Below, one piece after another: positions 15,850-23,944 of a stretch of DNA of 25,111 nucleotides. The stretch is from Planctomycetota bacterium. GTDB taxonomy: Bacteria > Planctomycetota > Phycisphaerae > UBA1845. The notes under the pieces are model-generated. The model made no database searches and had not been told where the DNA came from. It was given only the letters and a program-made list of their open reading frames with translations. A program made the translations under genes and the position numbers. The first letter of the stretch is position 1; each line of letters starts with the position of its first letter. Location of the stretch: contig JADFHG010000001.1 of the NCBI GenBank assembly GCA_022567365.1, forward strand, positions 1 through 25,111. Reading direction: 5' to 3'.

Positions 15850-15929
15850 CACCGGTTTTCAACCGGTGAAAACAGGTGTGGCACCGGCTAATAGCCGGTG
15901 ATGAGACGGGCTATTAGCCCGTGCCACAC
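15850..15929. repeat. Composite palindromic repeat between the Yip1 and membrane-fusion genes
   Basis: Hairpin 1: CACCGGTT, loop TTC, AACCGGTG (15850-15868). Then comes an outer inverted repeat, GTGTGGCAC (15876-15884) with GTGCCACAC (15921-15929), enclosing two near-perfect palindromes: CACCGGCTA-A-TAGCCGGTG (15882-15900) and ACGGGCTA-T-TAGCCCGT (15906-15922). GTGTGGCACCGG also occurs once directly before hairpin 1 (15844). Confidence 0.85.
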
Positions 15930-15974
15930 TTCTTCAACACGCTGCTGGCCGGCGGCTTGCCGGACCCGCTTGCG
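15930..15974. repeat. Repeat modules shared in inverted order with 2536-2604
   Basis: TTCTTCAACACGC (15930-15942) is the exact complement of 2536-2548. The segment ending GGACCCGCTTGCG (about 15954-15974) is the complement of the CGCAAGCGG module at 2577 with two base changes. This stretch abuts the composite palindrome and ends about 35 bases before the membrane-fusion gene. Confidence 0.65.
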
Positions 15975-16008
15975 GGGGTCGGTCTGGAAGGTCGAAACGG
16001 AGACGATT

Positions 16009-17508
16009 ATGAAAACGATTATCGGCATTGTGGTTCTCGTCGGCATGATGGTCGGCGTATACATGCTCAACGATTTGACCCGCGGACCCGACCGCAAGAG
16101 CGTGCTCAACGTCGCCGGCAAGCCGGAACTGATCGCCGAGTTCGCCACGCCCGAGACACGCGTCATCGTGCGCGTCGTGCAGGCGCCCGGCGAGATCGAG
16201 CCCTTCTCCGAGGTCGACATCAGTGCCGAGGTCGTCGGCAAGATCCTGGAGATGCCCGTCGAGGAGGGTGATACGGTCAAAGCGGGCGACCTGCTGTGCC
16301 GCCTTGATGACGCCCTCTACCGCGCCCGCGTGGTGTCCGCCCAAGCGAACATTGCCAAGCTCGAGGCGACGATCACGCAGGCGAACGCCGAATTGGAAAA
16401 GGCCGAGCGCGACTACCGGCGGCAGGAGCGGTTGTCCGAAGCCAACGCGACGTCGGCGGTCGAACTCGCAGACTACCATACCGCGCTCATTCGCGCGCGT
16501 TCGACCGTCGAGGTTCGAAAGCAGGAACAGATCGAGGCCGGGGCGTTCCTTCAATCGGCCCGAGAGGATCAAGCAAAGACGGTCATCGAGGCCCCGATCG
16601 ACGGCGTCGTCTCGCAGCTTTTTGCCAAGAAAGGCGAGGTCGTCATTACCGGTACGATGAACAATCCCGGAACACGGATCATGGTCATCAGCGACTTGTC
16701 GAAGATGCAGGTGCGGTGCCGTGTCGATGAGACCGACGCGGCGCTGGTCGTGAAGGATCAGGTCGCCCGCATCTTTCTCCAGTCCAACACCCGCGAGGCG
16801 ATTCGCGGGCACGTTGAACGCGTTGCGACGAAGGGCACGAAACCCACCGGGCGAGATGTCGTGACGTTCGAGACGGTCGTCATGGTCGATGACATCGACA
16901 CGAGGGTCCGCCCCGGCATGACCGCCAACGTCGAGATCGAGGTTGCCCGACGCGAAGACGTGCTGACGATTCCAGTCGAAGCCGTCGTCGCGAGGAAGCG
17001 CAGGGATCTCCCTGACGAGTTGGTTGCCGAGTTCGATCGGATCCAGGCCGCGTTGAACACCGCCCAGCGTCGGCAAACCGCGCAGTACATTTCGATCGTT
17101 TTTTGTTCGGTGGATGGCGTCGCCGATCCCCGCTTGGTCGCCACCGGCATCAGCGACGAGACGGGCGTCGAGATTACGTCGGGGCTCGCTCCGGACGATC
17201 TCGTGGTCGTGGGTCCATACCGCACGCTCGATCAGGTCAAGAAGGGTGATAAGTTGAAGACCGAGGATGACGAGTCGCTTGGAGACGAGCCGGGCGAGGG
17301 CGAACCCGTTACCGTGGAAAAGGACAGCGCCGACCACCCCGACAAGGTGGCGGACAAGGATGCGAACGAGACCGAGTCGAAAACCGCGACTCACGACGAG
17401 GCCGACGGATCGCGGCGGACGGACTCCCAGGCGTCAACGGATGCCACGCCCGACACGGGCACACACGCCGACACGGACACACACGCCGACGCGGGAACGA
17501 ACAGATGA
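16009..17508 (+). CDS. Membrane-fusion (HlyD/MacA/YknX-type) periplasmic adaptor
   Basis: The ATG at 16009 with GGAG upstream gives 499 residues; the open frame to 15898 only translates spacer repeats. One N-terminal membrane segment (residues 3-20) anchors it. A split lipoyl domain follows: EVVGKILEMPVEEGDTVKAGD near 77-97 and EAPIDGVVSQLFAKKGEVV near 194-212. Between them lies a coiled-coil hairpin (~115-185) rich in Ala, Glu and Arg. A beta-barrel and membrane-proximal part (RPGMTANVEIEV near 302) complete it. The family links an inner-membrane ABC transporter to the envelope. The last ~85 residues form an acidic, Thr/Asp/His-rich low-complexity tail with THADT-type repeats, unusual for the family. 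The stop overlaps the next start (ATGA at 17505). Confidence 0.93.
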   Translation: MKTIIGIVVLVGMMVGVYMLNDLTRGPDRKSVLNVAGKPELIAEFATPETRVIVRVVQAPGEIEPFSEVDISAEVVGKILEMPVEEGDTVKAGDLLCRLDDALYRARVVSAQANIAKLEATITQANAELEKAERDYRRQERLSEANATSAVELADYHTALIRARSTVEVRKQEQIEAGAFLQSAREDQAKTVIEAPIDGVVSQLFAKKGEVVITGTMNNPGTRIMVISDLSKMQVRCRVDETDAALVVKDQVARIFLQSNTREAIRGHVERVATKGTKPTGRDVVTFETVVMVDDIDTRVRPGMTANVEIEVARREDVLTIPVEAVVARKRRDLPDELVAEFDRIQAALNTAQRRQTAQYISIVFCSVDGVADPRLVATGISDETGVEITSGLAPDDLVVVGPYRTLDQVKKGDKLKTEDDESLGDEPGEGEPVTVEKDSADHPDKVADKDANETESKTATHDEADGSRRTDSQASTDATPDTGTHADTDTHADAGTNR

Positions 17509-18392
17509 TTGCGGACTCGCCAATCTCGAAAACCACCGCGCCGCTGATCGAACTTGCCGATCTTCACAAGGTCTACCGGGTGGGCACGGAGTTGGTGCAT
17601 GCACTTCGCGGTGTGTCCCTGTTGATCGGCGAGAACGAATATGTCGCCATCATGGGGCCTTCCGGCTCCGGCAAGAGCACCATGATGAACATCATCGGCT
17701 GTCTCGATGTGCCGACCGAGGGGCGATACCTGCTCCGCGGCCAGGATGTGAGCCGAATGTCGCAGTCGCGGCTCGCCCGTGTTCGCGGGCGACAGATCGG
17801 ATTCGTCTTTCAATCGTTCGAGTTGCTCCCCCGCACGAGCGCGCTCAAGAACGTCGAGTTGCCGCTGACCTACTCCGGGGTGAGGCATCGGCGCAAACGT
17901 GCGATCGAGGCGCTGAGGCGCGTAAGCCTGCTCGACCGCGCCCACCACCATCCGAATCAACTCTCCGGCGGCCAGAAGCAACGCGTCGCGATTGCCCGGG
18001 CGTTGGCCCAAGAGCCCGACATCATCCTGGCCGACGAACCGACCGGAAACCTCGACAGCACCACCGGTAACGAAATCATGGCGATCTTCGACTCGCTACA
18101 CGCCGAGGGGCAAACCATTATCGTCGTGACCCATGAGGACCACGTCGCCAGGCGCTGCCGCAGGACGATCAAGCTCATGGACGGGCAAATCGTCCTCGAT
18201 CAAATGAACGAAGAGCGGGAAAGAGCGAAGGGCATTTCGACGGCCGAGGGTGCAGCCGCCGCCGCGACCGGTGGAAGCGAGGGCACGGCTGCGACCGGCG
18301 GCTCTCGGCCGCACGGTACCGAGGGCGTTCGCCCCGACGGGAAGCGCGGTGCCGCGACGGGAACCGTGATCGAAGAGGGAGGGCCTTCCTGA
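17505..18392 (+). CDS. MacB/LolD/YknY-type ABC transporter ATP-binding protein
   Basis: This 295-residue ATPase has every motif in place: Walker A GPSGSGKST (51-59), a Q-loop in FVFQSFELLP near 103, signature LSGGQKQR (about 153-160), Walker B IILADEP near 175, D-loop NLDS and the H-loop His in VVTHEDH. The insertion and spacing match the MacB/LolD/FtsE class, which works with FtsX-like permeases by mechanotransmission rather than by a transport channel. From about residue 240 the protein continues as a ~55-residue Gly/Ala/Thr low-complexity tail with two ATGGS units, which the family lacks. It is translationally coupled to the gene before (4-bp overlap) and after (1-bp TGATG overlap). Confidence 0.96.
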   Translation: MIADSPISKTTAPLIELADLHKVYRVGTELVHALRGVSLLIGENEYVAIMGPSGSGKSTMMNIIGCLDVPTEGRYLLRGQDVSRMSQSRLARVRGRQIGFVFQSFELLPRTSALKNVELPLTYSGVRHRRKRAIEALRRVSLLDRAHHHPNQLSGGQKQRVAIARALAQEPDIILADEPTGNLDSTTGNEIMAIFDSLHAEGQTIIVVTHEDHVARRCRRTIKLMDGQIVLDQMNEERERAKGISTAEGAAAAATGGSEGTAATGGSRPHGTEGVRPDGKRGAATGTVIEEGGPS

Positions 18393-19666
18393 TGGCGGCG
18401 GTGCGTGTGATCTTCGGTGTGCTGCTGTTCGTCCCGCACCAGATCGGTGCACTGGCGACCAACGTCGTCACGGCCCTCGTCCAGATCTGGACGAACAAGA
18501 TCCGTGCCTTTTTGACCGTGCTAGGGATCATCATCGCCGTCACGTCGATCATCACCGTCGTTTCGTTCGTACAGGGGTTCGGCGACTACTTCACGAACTT
18601 TCTCCGCGGTCTCGGCACCAATCTCATGGTTGTTTATCCGGAGGCGGTGCGGGGTCCGCGCGGCGAGTTCCTTCGTCCCGCTGAAATGACCGTCGATGAC
18701 ATCTTCGCCGTCGATGCCAAGTCGGACGCGATTCGCCGCACCTCGCCGGTGATTTTCGCACGCTGCACCGTCGAGTATGGACGTCAGCAGATTACCGGGT
18801 TGAACATGCGCTGCGCGAGCGAGCTGTTCCAGCCGATTCGCAATTTCTACGTCGAGGAGGGCCAGGGGCGGTTCTTCGGGGCGATCGACGTTGAGAACGC
18901 GGCGCAGGTGTGCGTGCTCGGGCGGGACGTGCTCAGACAGCTCGAATGCGATGAGTCGATCGTGGGCGACTACATCATGGTCGACAGCCAGCGGTTCAAG
19001 GTGCTGGGTCTGCTCGAGACCCAGGGGAGCTTCATGGGCGATAACAACGACGCCATCATCGTCATTCCCTGGACGACCGGTCTCAAGATGTACCCCAACA
19101 ATCGCAACTATATGGCGTTCTACAGCGAGGCGATGAGCGAAGAGCAGGTCGACGAGGCCGAAGCCCAGATTGCCCGGACGCTGCGCCGCCGCCACGGAAT
19201 CAGGCCCGGCGAGCGCAACGACTTCGGCGTCTTCAAGCAGGATCAGATATTGCAGCAGTTCAACCAGGTCAAGATGATCGCGACGAGCGTGCTGGGGGGA
19301 ATCGTGGGCATTTCCCTGCTGGTCGGTGGCATCGGCATCATGAACGTCATGCTCGTCTCGGTCACCGAGCGGACGCGCGAGATCGGACTCCGCAAGAGCG
19401 TCGGCGCCCGCCGCCGCGACATCCTCCTGCAGTTTCTCACCGAGGCCGTCGTGCTCAGCACCGTCGGCGGGCTCATCGGCATCGGGCTTGGCTACGCGAT
19501 CTGCGGTGTCGCGTCACTCCACCCAAAAATGGTCGAGGTCAACGTGCCGATTTGGTCGGTCGCACTGGCGCTGGGCTTCTCCGCCGGCACGGGCATCTTC
19601 TTCGGCATCGTACCCGCCTTCAAAGCCGCCATCCTCCACCCGATCGACGCGCTTCGCCACGAGTAG
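18392..19666 (+). CDS. FtsX/MacB/YknZ-type ABC transporter permease
   Basis: This is a 424-residue permease. The first membrane segment follows the NKIRAFLTVLGIIIAVTSIIT entry typical of MacB (about residues 35-62). A large periplasmic MacB_PCD-like domain spans ~65-280 (QITGLNMRCASELF, VCVLGRDVLRQL, FKVLGLLETQGSFMG). The C-terminal FtsX core has three segments, with the family motif GGIGIMNVMLVSVTERTREIGLRKSVGARRRDI near 310-340 (written here as overlapping pieces: GGIGIMNVML, TERTREIGLRKSVGA), and ends IVPAFKAAILHPIDALRHE, the usual [PA]-[IV]-x-[AS]-L-R-x-E finish. It works with the ATPase just upstream. No TolC-like outer-membrane gene is in the window. It is the last gene of the operon. 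Confidence 0.95.
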   Translation: MAAVRVIFGVLLFVPHQIGALATNVVTALVQIWTNKIRAFLTVLGIIIAVTSIITVVSFVQGFGDYFTNFLRGLGTNLMVVYPEAVRGPRGEFLRPAEMTVDDIFAVDAKSDAIRRTSPVIFARCTVEYGRQQITGLNMRCASELFQPIRNFYVEEGQGRFFGAIDVENAAQVCVLGRDVLRQLECDESIVGDYIMVDSQRFKVLGLLETQGSFMGDNNDAIIVIPWTTGLKMYPNNRNYMAFYSEAMSEEQVDEAEAQIARTLRRRHGIRPGERNDFGVFKQDQILQQFNQVKMIATSVLGGIVGISLLVGGIGIMNVMLVSVTERTREIGLRKSVGARRRDILLQFLTEAVVLSTVGGLIGIGLGYAICGVASLHPKMVEVNVPIWSVALALGFSAGTGIFFGIVPAFKAAILHPIDALRHE

Positions 19667-19835
19667 TTCGATCGCCGCGGGCGCTTCGTACAAAAAAACT
19701 CCGCGCGTGTAAGAAATCAGCGCTGGGGCTGACGTATAGGTGTCCAGCGCACCGATCAACGGTCGATGGGCGGTGAAGCCCGGCCGCGTGGCCGTGTGAT
19801 TCTTGCTTTCGAGGTCTCTTGGCGGAGGACGTGCC

Positions 19836-22580
19836 ATGTGCGCACTGACTATGATCATCGGAACTAATATCTCGCGTGAGTGCGCTTGCCGGCGATTGCG
19901 ATCGAGCGGGCGAGCCGCATGTCGGGCACATCACTCGCATCCGAACGGAATTGCGCCCAGCCTATCGACAACGCGCGTCCGAGGATGCCTGCCGGCCGAT
20001 TGGGTAACCCCGGCGGTTGCAATCGTCGTATTCGCCGTCGTGATATCGGAGCCGGTCATAGCGCAATGCGAGTTGCAGAAGCTCGTACCCTCCGGCTCGG
20101 CGCCGGGTGACAAATTCGGTGCTGCCGTCGCGATCGACGGTGATCTTGCCCTGGTTGGCGCACCAGGCGCCGACGCGCCGGATGGGACGAACATCGGGGC
20201 TGTCTATTTCTTTCGGCGAGACGGAATGGTGTGGACCGCAGAGGTCAAGGTCGTTCCGGATGATCCGGTTTTTTCGTCCCAATTCGGTGCCGCCGTTGCC
20301 CTCGACGGGGACCGTGCCTTGGTCGGCGCCGGCGCCGGCGACAGCGCCGACCTCGTGGTTTCCGTGTATCAACGGTCCGGTAGCGAAACACCCGATGACC
20401 CTTCGGACGATTCCTGGATCCTAGAGGCGAAGCTCACATCGAGCGGACCCGCCACGCAGTGGTTTGGCTTCTCGGTCGCGTTGAGCGGAAATTGGATCGC
20501 CGCTGGTGATCCAGACCTGTTCGGCGCGCCCGGAGGGGTCGTCTACCTCTATAGGCTCGACGACGACGGCACGCCCGAGGAACCCGGCGACGACGCCTGG
20601 GTCGAGGCCGGCAAGCTCCTTCCACCCGTGCCGGCTCCGAGTGGGTTGGACTGGTACGGTTATGCGCTCCACATCGACGAAGATATGCTCTTCGTCGGCG
20701 CGCCCGAACCGCCGTGGTTCGGGCGATCATATGTGTACCGACGATTCGACCAAGGGACGCCAAACGACGAAAGCGACGATGAGTGGATCGAGGTGGACCA
20801 ACTCACGCAGGCGGACGCCTGGCCGCAAGAGTACTTCGGTCGGTCGGTGCATGCGGACGGTTCGCGCGTCATTGTCGGTGCTCCGCTTGATGATGATGCC
20901 TGCCCCGGCGGCGAGTATCCGTGGGAAATAACACCCGACTGCGATTCCGGATCGGCCGGCATCTTTCGTCTGGATGACGGCGGCACGCCGGACGATCCAA
21001 CGGACGACACGTGGATCGAAGAGGCCAAGCTGGTCCCGTCGGACACAGCCGGAGGGGATCATTTTGGTTCTCGTGTGGCGATCGCCGATGACATCGCGCT
21101 CGTCACCGCAACCGGGGACGACGACGCGTGCGGCGGTGAGAGCATCTGCTGCTACGGCAACGGAGACCTTGGATGCGACGACGCGACCTGTGCGCAAGAG
21201 GTCTGTGCAATCAACCACGAGTGCTGCAACACCTGGAGCGGTTTTTGCGCGTTGTTGGCCATTCTACATTGTGATGTTTGCTGCAACTCGGGATCCGTGT
21301 ACGCCTTCCAACGCGACGGCACGACATGGACCGAGGTATTCAAGCTGACGGCAGCGGACGCGGGTGCCGGTGACGTGTTCGGAAGGGCACTGGCGATCAG
21401 CGGGAATCGCGCAATTGTCGGGGCGGTTCCGTATCCGCAGACGGCAGAAATCCCGGGCGCGGCGTATGTCTTCGCCTTTGCCGGTGACTGCGACGCGAAC
21501 GAGGAGGTCGACTTATGCGAGATCGCCGATAACCCCAGCCTCGACCTGGACGATGACGGTCTCCTCGACGACTGCGAGAGCGGAACGATACAGGTGACGC
21601 TCGCGCCGAGCGCTCCGCCCGGGAGTCTCCTGCCGGGCCAGCAGATCACCGTGGATCTGATGCTTTCTTCCGCCGACCATGCGATCGTCGACCTGCGTCA
21701 TTTGCAGTTCGACACGGCGGAGACGATCGGCGCGACCGTCGATACCGTTTCGTTTGATTTTCAGGGACTGGACGACGACTTTCTGTACATCGTGGACGAA
21801 AGCACGGACATCTTCTCGGCCGTCTATCAGGCGGCGCAGGGACTGGACGGGCTAATCGTCAATTTGGATGAGACGCCGCAAGTCGTCGCGCGTCTGACGT
21901 TGACGTTTTTGTCCGAGGGCGTTTTGGATGTGCTTGGCGCTCCCGATCCGTCCGACAACGGCGAAGGTGTGTTCTTCGAGGCCGGATTCGGCATGATCCA
22001 CCAGTATTCCCTGACCGCCGGGAACGTCAATGGCGGCAGGCTCGTTCTTTCGACCGGATCGCGAGAGTTCGGAATCATCGAGGCCGAACCGCCCGACCGG
22101 GCCATCGATGCACGCCAGCCGCACGATCCCGACGGAGCGAATCCCGTTGGATGGTCGTCGATAACGCTCGTGATGAATGCCGACGCAAGCAGCCTTACTG
22201 CGGACGCGTTCACCGTCACTCAGGATCCCGCGGGGACGCCGCCGGCGATCGTGGGTCTTAGCGCGAATGGCGTCTCCGTCACATTGGTATTTGACGGTCC
22301 CATCAACGTGGGTGCATGGACGATCGTGACGCACGACGCGAGCGGCAGCAGCACTCGGATGGGGTTCCTTCCGGGCGACGTAAACAATGACGAGATTGTC
22401 GGCGCCGCGGACGTTCTCGCGCTGGTCGATCACCTGAACGGTGTCGGCAGGCCCTTGGCACTTTTTCAGACCGACGCCAACCGAAGCGGCACGACCGACG
22501 CCAACGACGTACTTCGCGTGATCGACCTGCTCAACGGCGCAGGCGACTACGACGAGTACCTTGGCACGGCGTTACCGTAG
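19836..22580 (+). CDS. Large secreted FG-GAP/cohesin-like/dockerin protein
   Basis: The ATG at 19836 follows GGAGG by seven bases and gives 914 residues; the frame is open 11 codons further. The hydrophobic signal segment (TPAVAIVVFAVVISEPVIAQC) starts only near residue 58, so the N-terminal extension is long or the true start is missed. Seven FG-GAP blades of a beta-propeller follow (~90-530), each with [FY]-G-x-x-[VL]-x-[IL]-x-x-[DGN]-x-x-[LIV]-x-[VA]-G-A, as in integrin alpha chains. A Cys-rich insert (~430-485, with CC-Y-G-N-G and C-x(4)-C-x(5)-CC spacing) interrupts the sixth/seventh unit. A cohesin-like beta domain (~583-725) and a type-I dockerin with two calcium loops (DVNNDEIVGAADV and DANRSGTTDANDV, ~845-903) end the protein. 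It is probably a surface or matrix adhesin. Confidence 0.88.
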   Translation: MCALTMIIGTNISRECACRRLRSSGRAACRAHHSHPNGIAPSLSTTRVRGCLPADWVTPAVAIVVFAVVISEPVIAQCELQKLVPSGSAPGDKFGAAVAIDGDLALVGAPGADAPDGTNIGAVYFFRRDGMVWTAEVKVVPDDPVFSSQFGAAVALDGDRALVGAGAGDSADLVVSVYQRSGSETPDDPSDDSWILEAKLTSSGPATQWFGFSVALSGNWIAAGDPDLFGAPGGVVYLYRLDDDGTPEEPGDDAWVEAGKLLPPVPAPSGLDWYGYALHIDEDMLFVGAPEPPWFGRSYVYRRFDQGTPNDESDDEWIEVDQLTQADAWPQEYFGRSVHADGSRVIVGAPLDDDACPGGEYPWEITPDCDSGSAGIFRLDDGGTPDDPTDDTWIEEAKLVPSDTAGGDHFGSRVAIADDIALVTATGDDDACGGESICCYGNGDLGCDDATCAQEVCAINHECCNTWSGFCALLAILHCDVCCNSGSVYAFQRDGTTWTEVFKLTAADAGAGDVFGRALAISGNRAIVGAVPYPQTAEIPGAAYVFAFAGDCDANEEVDLCEIADNPSLDLDDDGLLDDCESGTIQVTLAPSAPPGSLLPGQQITVDLMLSSADHAIVDLRHLQFDTAETIGATVDTVSFDFQGLDDDFLYIVDESTDIFSAVYQAAQGLDGLIVNLDETPQVVARLTLTFLSEGVLDVLGAPDPSDNGEGVFFEAGFGMIHQYSLTAGNVNGGRLVLSTGSREFGIIEAEPPDRAIDARQPHDPDGANPVGWSSITLVMNADASSLTADAFTVTQDPAGTPPAIVGLSANGVSVTLVFDGPINVGAWTIVTHDASGSSTRMGFLPGDVNNDEIVGAADVLALVDHLNGVGRPLALFQTDANRSGTTDANDVLRVIDLLNGAGDYDEYLGTALP

Positions 22581-22608
22581 TAGGGCAAACGCCGTACGGT
22601 TCGCGGGC

Positions 22609-22627
22609 GTCGGGTCGAGGACCCGAC
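22609..22627. repeat. Perfect 8-bp mirror hairpin after the FG-GAP gene
   Basis: GTCGGGTC, loop GAG, GACCCGAC, 29 bases after the stop at 22580. It belongs to the same class of spacer palindromes seen elsewhere in the window; a T-run is absent, so termination is only possible. The rest of 22581-22855 shows no gene. Confidence 0.6.
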
Positions 22628-22855
22628 CTACAGGGCTGCGCCGAAACGGGACGAAATCGTTGTTCCCGAGGCGTCGGGGGCAGGATTGTAACGATGGAGC
22701 AGCCCCGCAGGAACGAATCTCCGCGAGAACGGGCCTTTTGCTTGAATCCAGCGGTTCGTTCGGTCATGATCGCGATTTGAAATCTGATAACTGGGAAATA
22801 CCGGATGGTCGCACGCTCGTCAGCGTCACTCGGAATTCCCGACTGGAAAACTGAC

Positions 22856-23692
22856 ATGAAACATCAAGATTTGAGTTCGAGGGTTCCCGCATTTTTGCTG
22901 GTCCTGCTGGTACTCGGCGTATCTACCTCGGGTGCTTGCGCACCGCAAGACCCACGCCTTCAAAGTGTCGAAGATTTGGTTGAGGTCGGCTTCTCACGCT
23001 CTCGTGTCGTCATGGTCAACGAAGCGCACAGCGGACTCAAGCGTTGCGTGCGGACACGGCAAGTCGGCCTGCGCATCCTTTTTCGCGCTCATGCGGCCGG
23101 CGTGCGGCATCTGGCCATGGAAGCCCTCAATGCGCGTTTCGCCGAAAAGGCGAACCGTACCCGTGTCGTACCGACATTGCCAAGCGGTTTTTATCTCGCT
23201 CAGGAGGATATGCGTAGGTTGATTCGCGCAGCGCTCGACCTGGGCTGGACCCTGGTTCCGTATGAGGCCGATACCTCGAAGATGCGGGCGTTGTTTGAGG
23301 ACACCATGAGCAGGGCCGCCACGAATTGGCGCGATCAGGAACAGGCTAAGAATCTCGCCGCTGTCATGGACGGCTTGGGTCCCGCTGGTCGCCTGCTCGT
23401 TTGGTGCGGGAATGGACACCTTAGGAAGAAACCTAGGGGGAACTGGAAGCCCATGGGTGCTCAATTCTGGGAACTCAGCGGAATAGAGCCGTTCTCTATT
23501 GACCAGACGTTGACGGTGGTCTTTAAAAAGGGCGGCCTTTCGCGCGGACAGCCGCTGCTTGAGCGCTTTCAGAAGCAGCTCGAGGCGACTCCAGGTGAAA
23601 CCATGGGATTCCTACGGGAGGACTGGAAGGACGGCCGCGACCATAAAGGATATGACGCGTTCATCATCTCCCTGCACAACACACTTGAGTGA
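22856..23692 (+). CDS. Exported protein resembling the ChaN/EreA/TraB (Tiki) superfamily
   Basis: From the ATG at 22856 the protein has 278 residues; 17 further open codons upstream lack a signal peptide and are left out. A clear signal segment (FLLVLLVLGVSTSG) ends before AC, possibly a non-standard lipobox. Key pattern: VVMVNEAHSG (Glu56, His58), then a helix and RHLAMEAL (His85, Glu89), LVPYEAD in the middle, and LVWCGNGHLRKK near 180-192. The pairs E-x-H and H-x-x-x-E, and the later G-x-G-H, are the layout of the ChaN haem-binding, erythromycin-esterase-like and TraB/PrgY proteins. Which reaction it performs cannot be told. It is followed by a spacer with strong repeats, so it is probably transcribed alone. 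Confidence 0.75.
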   Translation: MKHQDLSSRVPAFLLVLLVLGVSTSGACAPQDPRLQSVEDLVEVGFSRSRVVMVNEAHSGLKRCVRTRQVGLRILFRAHAAGVRHLAMEALNARFAEKANRTRVVPTLPSGFYLAQEDMRRLIRAALDLGWTLVPYEADTSKMRALFEDTMSRAATNWRDQEQAKNLAAVMDGLGPAGRLLVWCGNGHLRKKPRGNWKPMGAQFWELSGIEPFSIDQTLTVVFKKGGLSRGQPLLERFQKQLEATPGETMGFLREDWKDGRDHKGYDAFIISLHNTLE

Positions 23693-23790
23693 TAGCCCCT
23701 TACTGGAAGTGTCCCGTCAGAAAGAGCCGCATGTGGGGTCACGATTCAATCTTGGGGCGGGGTGGCACTGCTGGCGGGTGAGTTGTGCGT

Positions 23791-23848
23791 GTGTGCCACT
23801 GCTCTTGAGCAGTGTCTTCGCAAGCACTGCTCGAGAGCAGTGGCACAC
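23791..23848. repeat. Composite palindromic repeat, outer inverted repeat with two hairpins
   Basis: The outer arms GTGTGCCACTGCTCT (23791-23805) and AGAGCAGTGGCACAC (23834-23848) are a perfect 15-bp inverted repeat. Inside are two perfect hairpins with the same arms: CACTGCTC-TT-GAGCAGTG (23797-23814) and CACTGCTC-GA-GAGCAGTG (23825-23842), separated by TCTTCGCAAG. The layout equals that of 15876-15929, but the sequence differs. Confidence 0.88.
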
Positions 23849-23944
23849 GCCAATGTCGTCCAGCCGGCCGAGGAACGGGCTGCAAAAAGCCGCGCCATTC
23901 GCAAGCCGGGTCCGCTCGGCCATCGGATGCAATAACGGTTGACG

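Noticed and set aside
15934..17394. 486-codon minus-strand frame
   Set aside because: Shadow of the membrane-fusion protein gene.
22581..22855. Possible tRNA or small RNA gene
   Set aside because: A GTTCG-like stretch was noted, but no cloverleaf arms could be paired.
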